Shown in pieces: positions 1-8,904 of a DNA stretch of 64,000 nucleotides. The notes beneath the pieces are model-generated. The model did not search any database. It saw only the letters and a list, made by a program, of their open reading frames with translations, and was not told the DNA's origin. A program made the position numbers and the translations under genes. The DNA comes from Bradyrhizobium sp. AZCC 1721. Lineage in GTDB: Bacteria; Pseudomonadota; Alphaproteobacteria; Rhizobiales; Xanthobacteraceae. Location: contig NZ_JAZHSB010000001.1 of NCBI RefSeq assembly GCF_036924715.1, positions 6,997,001 through 7,061,000 on the forward strand, given 5' to 3'. The stretch's first letter is position 1, and the number at the start of each line of letters is the position of its first letter.

Positions 1-170
1 GGCTGCGCATCCGACCAGGTGTTGAGGATCGCTATGACAGGCCGGCCCTTCCATTCCTCCGGCGCGTAGCCCATCTGCATGGCGCGCGAGCGGTGGCCGA
101 AGGCGCGGAGATCATCAGGCGCGAACCAGCGCGCGCTGCGGAGATCAGCGGGGTTCTTCTTGTTGCTCAT
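1..170 (-). CDS. IlvD/Edd family dehydratase, N-terminal part (cut by window start)
   Basis: The first 56 codons of a leftward gene are visible. The N-terminus (SARWFAPDDLRAFGHRSRAM, then GRPVIAILNTWSD) matches the start of IlvD/Edd-family Fe-S dehydratases, in the branch acting on sugar acids such as L-arabinonate rather than branched-chain dihydroxyacids. Members dehydrate 2,3-dihydroxy acids to 2-keto acids in the cytoplasm. The ATG at 170 overlaps the TGA of the upstream permease gene (ATGA, 167-170), which indicates translational coupling and membership of the transporter operon. The iron-sulphur cysteines and active site lie beyond the window, so the substrate cannot be judged. The family call is firm; the sugar-acid substrate is inferred. 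Confidence 0.8.
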   Translation of the reverse strand, partial: MSNKKNPADLRSARWFAPDDLRAFGHRSRAMQMGYAPEEWKGRPVIAILNTWSDAQ

Positions 171-1030
171 GACTGAGTCCCCCATTTCTGGACGGTGTTG
201 CGCTCGATCGTGCGGAAGATCAGGTTCTCCACGATCAGGCCAATGACGATCACGGTCAACAGGCCGGCGAACACGGCGGGGATATCCAGCAAGTTGCGGT
301 TCTCGAAGATGAACCAACCGAGGCCGCCCTGCCCCGACGACACGCCGAACACCAGTTCGGCGGCGATCAGCGTACGCCAGGCAAACGCCCAGCCGATCTT
401 CAGGCCCGTCAGAATCGAGGCGAATGCCGCGGGGATCAGGATGCGGAATACGTAGGGCAATCCGCGCAGGCCGTAATTGCGGCCGACCATGCGCAGCGTG
501 TTCGAGACGCTCTTGAAGCCGGAATGGGTGTTGAGCGCGACCGGCCACAGCACCGAATGGATCAGCACGAACACGAGGCTGCCGTTGCCGAGACCGAACC
601 AGATCAGGGCCAGCGGCAACAGCGCGATTGCCGGCAAGGGATTGAACATCGCCGTGATGGTTTCGAGGAAATCCGTGCCGATCCGGGTCGAGATCGCGAG
701 AATCGTGAAGATGGCGGCCAGCGCAATGCCTGCGGCATAGCCCATGAACAGCACCTTCAGCGACGCCCAGGCACGCAAGGGGATGGTGCCGTCGCGCACC
801 TTGTCGAACATGGTGACGATGGTGTCGTGGAAGGTCGGGAACAGCAGCGGATTGTTCAGGATGGTGCCGTAGGCCTCCCAGGCCGCGGCGAGGAAGATGA
901 TGATCACGGCCTTGCGTACAAAGCCGTCGTTCCACAACAGCTCCAGCACCGTCAGCTTGCGCTCGACCTCGGCCGGCACCGCCGCCGTCAGTTCGGCGGC
1001 ATCGCGCAACAGAATTCTGGCCTCACCCAT
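167..1030 (-). CDS. ABC transporter permease, SsuC/TauC type
   Basis: This 287-residue integral membrane protein has about six hydrophobic segments and the BPD_transp_1 inner-membrane fold. The EAA-loop region reads GRNYGLRGLPYVFRILIPAA followed by a conserved Gly, as in permeases of the sulfonate/nitrate/taurine uptake family. It would form the channel that is energised by the ATPase encoded just upstream. The start at 1030 is well supported by AAAGGAGC 7 nt before the ATG. It lies 11 bp downstream of the ATPase gene and overlaps the dehydratase gene by 4 bp, so the four genes form one operon. The substrate cannot be read from the sequence; the linked dehydratase suggests a hydroxy acid or sugar acid rather than a sulfonate. 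Confidence 0.9.
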   Translation of the reverse strand: MGEARILLRDAAELTAAVPAEVERKLTVLELLWNDGFVRKAVIIIFLAAAWEAYGTILNNPLLFPTFHDTIVTMFDKVRDGTIPLRAWASLKVLFMGYAAGIALAAIFTILAISTRIGTDFLETITAMFNPLPAIALLPLALIWFGLGNGSLVFVLIHSVLWPVALNTHSGFKSVSNTLRMVGRNYGLRGLPYVFRILIPAAFASILTGLKIGWAFAWRTLIAAELVFGVSSGQGGLGWFIFENRNLLDIPAVFAGLLTVIVIGLIVENLIFRTIERNTVQKWGTQS

Positions 1031-1041
1031 CGCGCGCTCCT

Positions 1042-1806
1042 TTAGTGTGCCGTGACAGCGTCGGCGAACAAGAGATCATGGATCTGCTTTTCCAGCCGCG
1101 CCGCGCTGCCGTCCTCGCCGGAAACCTTGTCGACGTCGATCACCTCGGCCTTGACCCGGCCGGGATGCGGCGACAGCAGCAGGATGCGGTTGCCGATCTT
1201 GATCGCCTCCGCGATCGAATGGGTGACGAACAGCACGGTGAATTTGGTCTCCGCCCAAAGCTGCAGCAGTTCGTCCTGGCAGGTGCGCCGCGTCAGCGCA
1301 TCGAGGGCTGCGAACGGCTCGTCCATCAGCAAAATATCCGGCTCCATCGCCATGCCGCGCGCGATCGCGACGCGCTGCTTCATGCCGCCGGATAGGGTGT
1401 GCGGATAGGCATCGACGACGCGGGTGAGGCTGACTTTTTCGATATAGGCGCGCGCCCGCATCTCCGCTTCCTTGCGCGGCAGTTTCCGTGTCATCAGCAG
1501 CGGAAACATCACGTTCTCCAGCACCGTTTTCCACGGCAGAAGCTGGTCGAACTCCTGAAAAATCATCATGCGGTCGGCGCCGGGCTCGGATATTTCGCGG
1601 CCCGAGATCCGCATCTTGCCCTCGCTCGGCCTCATGTAGCCGCCGACGGCTTTCAACAGCGTCGACTTGCCGCAACCGGAGGGGCCGAGCAGCACGAAGC
1701 GATCGGAACGATCGACCGTGAAGCTGACCCGCTCGGTCGCGGTCACGACCGCGCTCGAGGTCTTGTAGCGCAGTGTTACGTCACTGACGTCGAGAAGCGC
1801 GGCCAT
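1042..1806 (-). CDS. ABC transporter ATP-binding protein, SsuB/TauB type
   Basis: A complete 254-residue ABC ATPase. Visible motifs are Walker A GPSGCGKST, Q-loop in MIFQEFDQLLPW, signature LSGGMKQR, Walker B ILLMDEPF, D-loop ALD and H-loop VTHSI, all in the order expected of nitrate/taurine/sulfonate importers. It would hydrolyse ATP at the cytoplasmic face to drive import. I place the start at ATG 1806, with GAAGGG 12 nt upstream; a TTG at 1815 overlapping the upstream stop is possible and adds three residues. It lies directly between the binding-protein and permease genes of the operon. Confidence 0.92.
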   Translation of the reverse strand: MAALLDVSDVTLRYKTSSAVVTATERVSFTVDRSDRFVLLGPSGCGKSTLLKAVGGYMRPSEGKMRISGREISEPGADRMMIFQEFDQLLPWKTVLENVMFPLLMTRKLPRKEAEMRARAYIEKVSLTRVVDAYPHTLSGGMKQRVAIARGMAMEPDILLMDEPFAALDALTRRTCQDELLQLWAETKFTVLFVTHSIAEAIKIGNRILLLSPHPGRVKAEVIDVDKVSGEDGSAARLEKQIHDLLFADAVTAH

Positions 1807-1811
1807 GTCGA

Positions 1812-2831
1812 TCAATTACCCTTCAGGTCGTGCGCGACCGGCAGGTAATAATCGGTCCACGCCTTGGGCATGGTCTTCAGCGTGCCGACCTTGAACAGAT
1901 GCGCGGCGAACTTCATGGTACCCTGCGGCTGCAGGTTCCATTCCATCATGCCGGGCTCCTTCAGCCAGGCCAGCAGGTCCTCGACGCTGGTCTTGTCGCC
2001 GGTGACTTCCTTGTAGATCTCGACCGCGGCCTTGGTGTCGCCGCGGATCAGATCCTGCGCTTCCTTGGTGGCGTCGCGCACGGCCTGCACGATCTTCGGA
2101 TTGGCGTCGGCGAATTTGGTCGTGGTGAAGAACTGCGCCTGGCTGAGCGGGCCGCCCATCACGTCCGACGACGACAGCACCACATGCGCGCCGGGAACGT
2201 TCTTCAGTTCGAGGAAGGTGAACGGCGGGATCGCAAAATGGTTGCGGACCTCGTGCTGGGCATTGGTCATCGCCACATAGGCGTCGGGATGGCCGAGCTG
2301 TACCGTGCTGGCATCGAGCTTCGACCACTGGTCGGCGCCGAAGATCTCGCTTGCCGCGATCTGCAGCACGATCGCCTGCGTCGAGACCTTCACCGTCGGC
2401 ACCGCGATCTTGTCGTTCGGGCCGAAATCCTTGATCGACATGATATTCGGATCGCGGCTGATCAGCGTCATCGGTTGCGCCGAGGTGGCGACGATGCCCT
2501 TGACGCCGCCGCGGGTGCGATCCCACAGCAACAAGAGATTGCCGGTCCCGGTGTTGAGGATATCGACGCTGCCTGCCAATAGCGCGTCGGTCTGCGCGCC
2601 GCCGCCGCTTAAGTTGATCCACTTGGTGGTGACGCTGGGCACGCCGAGCGAAGCTGCGTGCTTCTCGATCAGCTTGTGTTTTTCCATGATGTGCGAAGGC
2701 ATGTAGAAAATGCCCGGCTGCCGCGACAGCGAAATCTCCGTTTTCTGCTGGGCTGCGGCCTGAGAGCCCGGCAGCACCATGGCAAGCGCCGCGACGGCGC
2801 CCGCGCAGGCGCTCCACATTCTGTTTCTCAT
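1812..2831 (-). CDS. ABC transporter periplasmic substrate-binding protein (NMT1/TauA-like)
   Basis: A 339-residue protein with an N-terminal Sec signal peptide (MRNRMW, hydrophobic stretch, cleavage near AAAQQ) and a two-lobed type II binding-protein fold of the NMT1/SsuA class; GSVDILNTGTGNLLLL and SQAQFFTTTKFADANP are typical family stretches. It is the first gene of the leftward uptake operon. The start at 2831 is chosen over an in-frame ATG at 2855 because GGAGGAG sits 8 nt before it and the signal peptide then begins normally. The operator-like palindrome at 2871-2894 lies 40 bp upstream, so repression by the divergent GntR protein is likely. The ligand is unknown; a sulfonate, a pyrimidine precursor or a small organic acid would all fit. 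Confidence 0.88.
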   Translation of the reverse strand: MRNRMWSACAGAVAALAMVLPGSQAAAQQKTEISLSRQPGIFYMPSHIMEKHKLIEKHAASLGVPSVTTKWINLSGGGAQTDALLAGSVDILNTGTGNLLLLWDRTRGGVKGIVATSAQPMTLISRDPNIMSIKDFGPNDKIAVPTVKVSTQAIVLQIAASEIFGADQWSKLDASTVQLGHPDAYVAMTNAQHEVRNHFAIPPFTFLELKNVPGAHVVLSSSDVMGGPLSQAQFFTTTKFADANPKIVQAVRDATKEAQDLIRGDTKAAVEIYKEVTGDKTSVEDLLAWLKEPGMMEWNLQPQGTMKFAAHLFKVGTLKTMPKAWTDYYLPVAHDLKGN

Positions 2832-2870
2832 TGTGCATCTCCTCCGGCGTTTCATTGACGCATCGAAGGA

Positions 2871-2894
2871 AATGCACTAATGTATTAGTGCATT
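2871..2894. promoter_or_regulatory. Near-perfect palindrome, candidate operator of the GntR regulator
   Basis: Two perfect 11-bp arms, AATGCACTAAT and ATTAGTGCATT, flank a 2-bp centre (GT). The site lies in the 96-bp region between two divergent genes, the transporter operon and a GntR-type regulator. GntR proteins bind as dimers to such dyads and commonly control the divergent operon and themselves, so this is the obvious operator for both. Confidence 0.8.
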
Positions 2895-2927
2895 TGAAGC
2901 AAGCGCCTTCTGAGGCCGATTCGTTCG

Positions 2928-3647
2928 ATGGCTGCATCCCAGATCGTTTCCCGCCGGACCGTGCCGCGCTCCGCCGATCGGCTCGATCGCGATCGTCAGG
3001 CCGCGCCGCAGGTGTTCGAGCGCCTGCGCGGCATGATCATTTCGCTGGAGCTGCCGCCGGGATCGCCGCTATCGCGCGCTGCGCTGGCCGGGCAATTCGG
3101 GGTGAGTTCGACACCGATCCGCGATGCGCTGATGCGGCTCGAGGAGGAAGGGCTGGTCGACGTCTTTCCGCAATATGCCACGGTGGTCAGCCGGGTCGAC
3201 GTGCGGCTGGCGCAGCAGGCGCATTTCCTGCGGCAGGCGGTCGAGCTCGAAATTGTCCGCATGCTGGCAATGCGCCATGACGAAGCCTTGGCGGCCGAGC
3301 TCCATGCGACCATCGTCCGCCAACAGCAATTCGCGAAAGCCGGCGACTTCGAAAAATTCATGGCCGCCGACAACGAGTTCCATGCCCAGCTCTACGCCGC
3401 CACCGACAAGCAGGACATCTGGTCGCTGGTGCGCAGCCGCAGCGGACATATCGACCGGCTGCGCCGGCTGCATCTGCCCTCCCCCGGCAAGGCGCAGGAT
3501 ATCCTGCGCCATCACAAGCTGATTGCAAAAGCGATCGAGGCCGGCCAACCCGAAGAGGCGCAGAAGCACCTGCGTACCCATTTGTCGGGAACACTGAGCG
3601 AACTCGACCAAATTCGCTCGCGCTATCCGGAATATCTCAGCAACTGA
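2928..3647 (+). CDS. GntR family transcriptional regulator, FCD (FadR/VanR) subfamily
   Basis: The 239-residue protein has an N-terminal winged helix-turn-helix (about residues 28-95; PGSPLSRAALAGQFGVSSTP then IRDALMRLEEEGLV) and an all-helical FCD ligand domain (about 105-230). In the latter, FMAADNEFHAQLYAAT and LRHHKLIAKAIEAG supply the Asp/His positions that coordinate a metal in this subfamily. Such proteins usually repress catabolic or uptake operons until a carboxylate ligand binds. It is divergent from the ABC/dehydratase operon with the palindrome at 2871-2894 between them, so it is the likely local repressor. No strong ribosome-binding site precedes the ATG. The ligand is probably the transported acid or a breakdown product (inference). 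Confidence 0.9.
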   Translation: MAASQIVSRRTVPRSADRLDRDRQAAPQVFERLRGMIISLELPPGSPLSRAALAGQFGVSSTPIRDALMRLEEEGLVDVFPQYATVVSRVDVRLAQQAHFLRQAVELEIVRMLAMRHDEALAAELHATIVRQQQFAKAGDFEKFMAADNEFHAQLYAATDKQDIWSLVRSRSGHIDRLRRLHLPSPGKAQDILRHHKLIAKAIEAGQPEEAQKHLRTHLSGTLSELDQIRSRYPEYLSN

Positions 3648-3705
3648 CTGCTGCGACATCAGGAATCACGCTCGCAGGCGCGAGGTTCCGAATCTGCTTG
3701 CCATA

Positions 3706-3729
3706 CCGGCATTTTGCGCCGGCTTTTTT
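3706..3729 (+). terminator. Probable rho-independent terminator of the GntR gene
   Basis: CCGGC and GCCGG pair across a 7-nt loop and are followed by C and six T residues, 60 bp after the GntR stop codon. The stem is only 5 bp, so termination may be partial. Confidence 0.5.
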
Positions 3730-3843
3730 GACCGCCCACCCGGAACGTTCCTGCCGGGGGAGCAGTTGCGGCAATACGAGGATTCGGCAAAACTCGCAGC
3801 CTGCCGTGACTTGATTCCAGCGGGGCCCGGAGAACCTTTCAAT

Positions 3844-4281
3844 TTGGCAAAGATTCTCGTCGTGGATGACGATGTGGCGGTCCAGATGACCGTCCGCCTG
3901 CTGCTGGAGCGCGCCGGGCATAGCGTGGTCACCGCCGGTGACGGGCGACACGGCCTCGCATTGTGCCAGAGTGGCGATTTCGATTTGCTGTTCCTCGACA
4001 TTTTTATGCCTGGAATGGACGGATTTGAAACCATGCGGATGGTTCGCCAGCAGCGGCCGCACATGCCGATCATTGTCATCTCCGGCCGGCCGATCTCGCC
4101 CGAAGCGGAATCGGCGCCCGACTTCCTGACCATGGCGACCAAGCTCGGGGCGATTTCGAGTCTGCAGAAGCCGTTCCGGCCGGCCGACCTTTTGGCTGCC
4201 GTCACGGGCTGCCTGGAAGCCGTTGAACGTGGCTCGCCGCCACGCCCCGCGGTGTTGCGTCCTCCCCGTAATGCGCCATAG
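3844..4281 (+). CDS. Single-domain response regulator
   Basis: A CheY-like receiver of 145 residues: acidic pair in ILVVDDDVA, phospho-acceptor Asp in LLFLDIFMPGMDG, switch Ser in IIVISG and the conserved Lys in LQKPFRP. No output domain is present, so it acts through protein contacts or a phosphorelay. I place the start at TTG 3844 (LAKILVVDDD) with GGAG about 12 nt upstream; an in-frame TTG at 3766 would add 26 residues of unlikely composition. It lies 57 bp upstream of a hybrid sensor kinase in the same direction and is probably its partner. It closely resembles the receiver at 16561-16977, which shares a DFLxMAxxLGA stretch. Confidence 0.85.
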   Translation: MAKILVVDDDVAVQMTVRLLLERAGHSVVTAGDGRHGLALCQSGDFDLLFLDIFMPGMDGFETMRMVRQQRPHMPIIVISGRPISPEAESAPDFLTMATKLGAISSLQKPFRPADLLAAVTGCLEAVERGSPPRPAVLRPPRNAP

Positions 4282-4338
4282 CATCCGATTCGTCCGGTGG
4301 ATTGCTGGATTGGAGCGGGAGGGCGAGCGAACACCGAC

Positions 4339-7300
4339 ATGACGCTCACAACCAGGCTAGCCATCGCGATGATTGCGTTGGTCGCGATCGCGGTTACCGC
4401 GGTCGGATGGCTGAGCTATCACAACCTGGAACAGGCGCTCCTGCAGCGTGCCCGCGACCGCATCGAGACGCATTCACGGCAGCTTGCGACCGATCTGGAA
4501 TATTACGCGGCGAGCGCGACCGGAGATGTTGCTGGCTTTCGCTCGGCGGTGGCGTTGCACGGACTGGTCCGCGCCCGCCAAGCGGGCGGCATCGATCCGG
4601 TCGATGGCGTCTCCGAAAAGATCTGGCGCGACCGGATAGCGTCACGTTTCGCTGCGGAACTTGAAGCCAAGCCGACATACGCGATGTTTCGAATTGTCGG
4701 CCTCGACGACGACGGCCGCGAGCTGGTCCGCGTCGACCGCAATGGACCGAACGGCACGGTTCGGATCGTCCCTGAAGCGGGCCTGCAGAAGCGAGGCGAT
4801 CGCGGCTATTTCCAGGAAACGATCCGGCTCGGTCCTAAACAGCTCTACGTCTCGCCGCTCGATCTCGGCCGCTTCAACGGTCTGATCGAAGAGGTGCACC
4901 GGCCGACAGTCCGCGTCGCGACGCCGATTTTCACGACCGACGGCAAGCCGTTCGGAATTTTCATGATCAATGTCGACATGCGGCGCGCGTTCGACCGTAT
5001 CAGAGCATCGGCGTGGCCGGGCGAGACGATCTACGTCGTCAATCGGCAGGGCGACTATCTCATTCACCCCGACCGGTCGCGCGAATTCGGCTTGTTGCTC
5101 GGCAAACCCAACGACTGGAAAGCTGACTTCCCGCATCTGGCGTCGCAGGCCGGAGCAAAACAAGGCAGTGCCGAAATCGTTGCGGACCAGGCTGGGCGGT
5201 CCAACGGTGTCGCGTTTGCTCCCGCCGTCCTGGCCGGTTCCGAATGGGTTGGGGTCATCGAGACCGCCCCGAATGCCGTGATCATGGCCCCGGCAGCAAG
5301 CATCCAAAATACCTCGTTTCTGGTCGGGGCGATCGCGGTGTTGTGCGCAGCAGTGCTGGCGCTGCTGATCGCGAGGTCGCTGGCCCGGCCGATCGTCCGG
5401 CTGACCGAAGCCGTTCAGGGCGTGGCCAAAGGGAAGGCGGCCATCCCGGTCGATGCGCGCGGCGAGACCGGCGTGCTCGCGCGGGCGTTTGCGCACGCGA
5501 TCGAGGAGATCAATGCAAAAACCGCAGCGCTCCAACAGGAGGTCGAGGAGCATCGCCGCACCGTAGCTGCGCGCGATCATCACGCGGAACGGGAACGGCT
5601 GTTCAGCGCAGCGGTCGAATCCTCCAGTGACGCCATCGTCACGACGTCGCTCAATGGCACGATCACCGGCTGGAATTCGGCCGCGGAGCGGCTGTACGGG
5701 TACACGGCTGCGGAAACTGTGGGCAAGAGCATCACCCTTGTCGTTCCGATGGACCGGCTGCCCGAGTTGCATGACACGTTACGCCGGATCGGCTCGGGCG
5801 AACGCATCGAGCAACATGAAACCGTCCGCCTGAAAAAAGACGGCAGCCGGATCGAAGTGTCGCTCAGCGTCTCCCCGATCAAGGCCCCCTCAGGCGCGAC
5901 CATCGGCATCTCGAAGGTGGCACGCGACATCACCGAAACCAACAAGACCAGGCAGGTGCTGCGGCAACAGACCGAAGAGCTTCGCCGCATCTTCGAGACC
6001 TCGCAGGATCTGATCATGGTGATGGATTCCCGAGGATTCCTGGTTCAGATCAGCCCGAGCTGCGAGGCCATATTGGGTTATCGGCCGGAAGAAATGATCG
6101 GACGCAGCGGCGAGGATTTCATCCACACCGACCACCTCGAGACCTCGCGTCGGGAAATGCGTGCAGCACGGCGCGGGCTGCGCCCGAAGATGTCCGATAC
6201 CCGCTGCATTCACAAGGACGGACGAGAGGTGTGGTTGTCATGGCTCGGGACATGGTCCGAGCCGGTCAAGCGCTTCTTCTTCGTCGGCCGTGACATGACC
6301 GAGGGCCGGTTGGCGCAAGAGACGTTGCGCGAAAGCGAACAGCTCGCGCGCGGCATCATCGACACCGCGCTCGATGCCTTCGTGCAGATGGACGATCAGG
6401 GCATCGTCACCGACTGGAACTCGCAGGCGGAGAAGATATTCGGCTGGTCGCGCGCGGAGGCGATCGGCACCAAACTGAGCGAGCTGATCATTCCCGATGT
6501 CCATCGCGCCGCCCACAAGGTCGGCCTGGAGCGGTTTCTGCGCACCGGCGAGGCCGCCATCCTCGGCCGCCGCTTCGAAATCGAGGCGATGCGGCGAGAT
6601 GGAAAGGAAATCAAGGTCGAGCTCAGCATTACCGCGCTTCGGCGACGCAACGGATTCGTGTTCAACGGCTTCATGCGCGATCTCACCGACAGGATCGCGG
6701 CCGAGGACAGGATCCGGCAGGCCGAGAAGATGGAGGCGATGGGACAGCTCACCGGCGGCATCGCGCACGACTTCAACAATATCCTGACGGTGATCACCGG
6801 AACGATCGAAATTCTGGCCGACGCCGTCAAGGGCGAACCGCAGCTTGCCGCCATCACGCGAATGATCGACGAGGCGGCCTCACGCGGCGCCGACCTCACC
6901 CAGCACCTGCTCGCCTTCGCGCGCAAGCAGCCGCTGGAGCCGAAGGTAACCGACGTCAACACGCTGATCATCGACACGGCGAAACTGCTACAGCGGACGC
7001 TCGGCGAGCATGTCGAGATCGAATCCGTGTTCGAAGACGAAACGTGCGCTGCGATCGTCGATCCCAATCAACTCGCCACCGCGATCCTCAATCTGGCCCT
7101 AAACGCCCGCGACGCGATGCCCGATGGCGGCAAGCTCATCATCGAAACCGGCTTCGTCATGCTCGACGACAATTATGCGAGGATGCACAGCGACGTCCGG
7201 CCCGGTCGCTACGCCATGATTGGGGTGAGCGATACCGGAACCGGCATTCCGACTGCGATGCTCGACAAGGTATTCAATCCGTTCTTCACCTCGAAGGGGC

Positions 7301-7842
7301 CCGGCAAAGGTACCGGCCTCGGGCTGAGCATGGTGTACGGCTTCATCAAACAATCGGCCGGCCACGTCATGATCTACAGCGAAGAAGGCCATGGCACGAC
7401 GATCAAGATGTATCTGCCGCCGGCCACGGGCGCATTGCCGGCGGCCGAGGCTACACTGGCGCCGGCTGTCGAGGGCGGCCATGAAACAATTCTGGTAGTG
7501 GAGGACGACAAGCTGGTGCGCGACTATGTGCTGGCGCAACTGCATTCACTCGGTTACGTCACGCTGGATGCGGCGAACGCCACTGAAGCCCTCGCGTTGG
7601 TCCATACCGGCCGTCCGTTTGATCTGCTGTTCACCGACGTGATCATGCCCGGCATGAACGGCCGCCAGCTCGCCGACGAGATAGCGAAGGCCAGGCCCGG
7701 ACTAAGGGTACTGTTCACCTCGGGCTATACCGAGAATGCCATCATTCATCACGGGCGACTCGACGAAGGCGTATTGCTGCTCGCCAAGCCCTATCGGAAA
7801 TCGGATATGGCGATGATGATCCGCAAAGCGCTCGCCGATTGA
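4339..7842 (+). CDS. Hybrid sensor histidine kinase: Cache, HAMP, three PAS, HisKA, HATPase, receiver
   Basis: A 1167-residue membrane kinase. A transmembrane segment near 8-30 and another near 325-345 bracket a periplasmic Cache-type sensor domain. HAMP and a coiled coil follow, then three PAS domains (about 420-530, 545-655, 664-784), a HisKA domain with phospho-acceptor His in GGIAHDFNN (near 808), an ATPase domain (N box NLALNARDAMPDGG, G1 DTGTGIP, G2 GKGTGLGLS) and a C-terminal receiver with Asp in LLFTDVIMPGMNG (near 1099). It should autophosphorylate and relay to its own receiver and on to other regulators, plausibly the receiver upstream. ATG 4339 is preferred over GTG 4297 because of GGGAGG upstream and a normal first membrane segment. 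The signal is unknown; Cache domains usually bind small metabolites. Confidence 0.92.
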   Translation: MTLTTRLAIAMIALVAIAVTAVGWLSYHNLEQALLQRARDRIETHSRQLATDLEYYAASATGDVAGFRSAVALHGLVRARQAGGIDPVDGVSEKIWRDRIASRFAAELEAKPTYAMFRIVGLDDDGRELVRVDRNGPNGTVRIVPEAGLQKRGDRGYFQETIRLGPKQLYVSPLDLGRFNGLIEEVHRPTVRVATPIFTTDGKPFGIFMINVDMRRAFDRIRASAWPGETIYVVNRQGDYLIHPDRSREFGLLLGKPNDWKADFPHLASQAGAKQGSAEIVADQAGRSNGVAFAPAVLAGSEWVGVIETAPNAVIMAPAASIQNTSFLVGAIAVLCAAVLALLIARSLARPIVRLTEAVQGVAKGKAAIPVDARGETGVLARAFAHAIEEINAKTAALQQEVEEHRRTVAARDHHAERERLFSAAVESSSDAIVTTSLNGTITGWNSAAERLYGYTAAETVGKSITLVVPMDRLPELHDTLRRIGSGERIEQHETVRLKKDGSRIEVSLSVSPIKAPSGATIGISKVARDITETNKTRQVLRQQTEELRRIFETSQDLIMVMDSRGFLVQISPSCEAILGYRPEEMIGRSGEDFIHTDHLETSRREMRAARRGLRPKMSDTRCIHKDGREVWLSWLGTWSEPVKRFFFVGRDMTEGRLAQETLRESEQLARGIIDTALDAFVQMDDQGIVTDWNSQAEKIFGWSRAEAIGTKLSELIIPDVHRAAHKVGLERFLRTGEAAILGRRFEIEAMRRDGKEIKVELSITALRRRNGFVFNGFMRDLTDRIAAEDRIRQAEKMEAMGQLTGGIAHDFNNILTVITGTIEILADAVKGEPQLAAITRMIDEAASRGADLTQHLLAFARKQPLEPKVTDVNTLIIDTAKLLQRTLGEHVEIESVFEDETCAAIVDPNQLATAILNLALNARDAMPDGGKLIIETGFVMLDDNYARMHSDVRPGRYAMIGVSDTGTGIPTAMLDKVFNPFFTSKGPGKGTGLGLSMVYGFIKQSAGHVMIYSEEGHGTTIKMYLPPATGALPAAEATLAPAVEGGHETILVVEDDKLVRDYVLAQLHSLGYVTLDAANATEALALVHTGRPFDLLFTDVIMPGMNGRQLADEIAKARPGLRVLFTSGYTENAIIHHGRLDEGVLLLAKPYRKSDMAMMIRKALAD

Positions 7843-7917
7843 TCGCAACGGTGGCACCTGCATCCAGCGCAAGGCTACGGTGGATCCGGCCTGCGATCAG
7901 CCTTGACCAGCCTTGGA

Positions 7918-8559
7918 TCAGATCTGGCCCTGTCGCTGGGTGGTCATCACGATGCGAACCAGATCGGCGGCATTCCGCGCGCCGAGTTTCTTCATGATAT
8001 TGGCGCGGTGGTCCTCAATCGTGCGCGGGCTGATCCCGAGATGCCGTCCTGCTTCCTTGTTGGAAGCGCCGGCGGTGAACTGCTCCAGCACCTCGCGTTC
8101 GCGTCGCGTGAGCGGTTCCCGTCCCGGAAAATGCAGGGCCGCGATGCGCGACGACGTACTTTGCGCCTGCCGGCGAGCATAGGCCTCGATCGCCTCATCG
8201 AGTCTTGCTACGATTTCGCTGCCGCGAAACGGCTTTTCGATGAAGTCCAGCGCGCCGTTCTTGATGGCGCTGACCGCCATGGCGATATCGCCCTGCCCCG
8301 AGACCATGAAGATCGGTGCAGGGTAGTCCTCACCATGAAGCTCTTTCAGAATATCGAGGCCGGACTTACCGGGGATATGCACGTCGAGCAGGATGCAGGC
8401 TGGCGTCCGTGTTCGTGCAATCGCCAGCAGCGCGGCGCCGTCGGCGAAACAGATGACCTGATAGCCGGCTGCCGACAGCACCATCGAAAGCGTGTCGCGA
8501 ACGGCTGGATCGTCATCGACTACGAAAATTTCCCCGCGGGAGGGGGCTTTTTCAGCCAT
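7918..8559 (-). CDS. FixJ/NarL-type response regulator with LuxR helix-turn-helix
   Basis: The 213-residue protein has an N-terminal receiver (IFVVDDDPAVRDTL, phospho-Asp in CILLDVHIPGKSG, Lys in FIEKPF) and a C-terminal LuxR-type DNA-binding domain (LTRREREVLEQFTAGASNKE then ISPRTIEDHRANIMKKLG). The receiver has the FixJ layout, including the GDIAMAVSAIKNGALDFIEKPF stretch, so phosphorylation would promote dimerisation and DNA binding. It is convergent with the hybrid kinase that ends 75 bp away, which could be a cognate kinase. An exact CCGTA-N4-TACGG dyad lies 68 bp upstream of its start, in position for autoregulation (inference). The regulon is not known. Confidence 0.9.
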   Translation of the reverse strand: MAEKAPSRGEIFVVDDDPAVRDTLSMVLSAAGYQVICFADGAALLAIARTRTPACILLDVHIPGKSGLDILKELHGEDYPAPIFMVSGQGDIAMAVSAIKNGALDFIEKPFRGSEIVARLDEAIEAYARRQAQSTSSRIAALHFPGREPLTRREREVLEQFTAGASNKEAGRHLGISPRTIEDHRANIMKKLGARNAADLVRIVMTTQRQGQI

Positions 8560-8904
8560 GTTCCATCGTCCATGCGTGGTTGAATGTGACGCACACTCGG
8601 ATAACGGTATTGAACTTCATACCGGACCGTATTTGTACGGGACCGCGGCATAACGCACAAGTAGCAACGCATCAACTTGGTCGAACACGTCCAGAACAGC
8701 CTGCGACTGATTGAACAAATGATTGGAAGTTTCGCCCGGCGCTCCCGAGAGTTCCATCAACGTCATCGTGCTTGACGACGTATCTCCCCGCTACACAAAG
8801 GCGGCAGGCACCGCCTATCGCGACCTCGGACAATACGGATCGAAACTGCTGACCAAATCGTCTGCGCTCTCCGGGGGGCCTTTGGCCCCGCAGAGCCATC
8901 CGCT
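8560..8904. other. Intergenic region between the FixJ-like regulator and the che operon end
   Basis: No credible gene is present; short open frames here have no recognisable composition. It holds the dyad at 8627-8640 and a GC-rich stem-loop at about 8869-8895 (CGGGGGGCC/GGCCCCG) downstream of the PilZ gene. The stem-loop has no T-run, so I do not call it a terminator. Confidence 0.6.
8627..8640. promoter_or_regulatory. CCGTA-N4-TACGG dyad, upstream of the FixJ-like regulator
   Basis: CCGTATTTGTACGG, an exact copy of the dyad found repeatedly in this part of the window. It lies 68 bp upstream of the leftward start at 8559. Confidence 0.6.

Noticed and set aside
524..1045. Open frames opposite the ABC permease
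   Set aside because: Composition rich in Arg, Gln and His is typical of shadows in high-GC DNA and the permease is clear.
8869..8895. Terminator for the che operon
   Set aside because: A GC-rich stem is present but no T-run follows on the minus strand.
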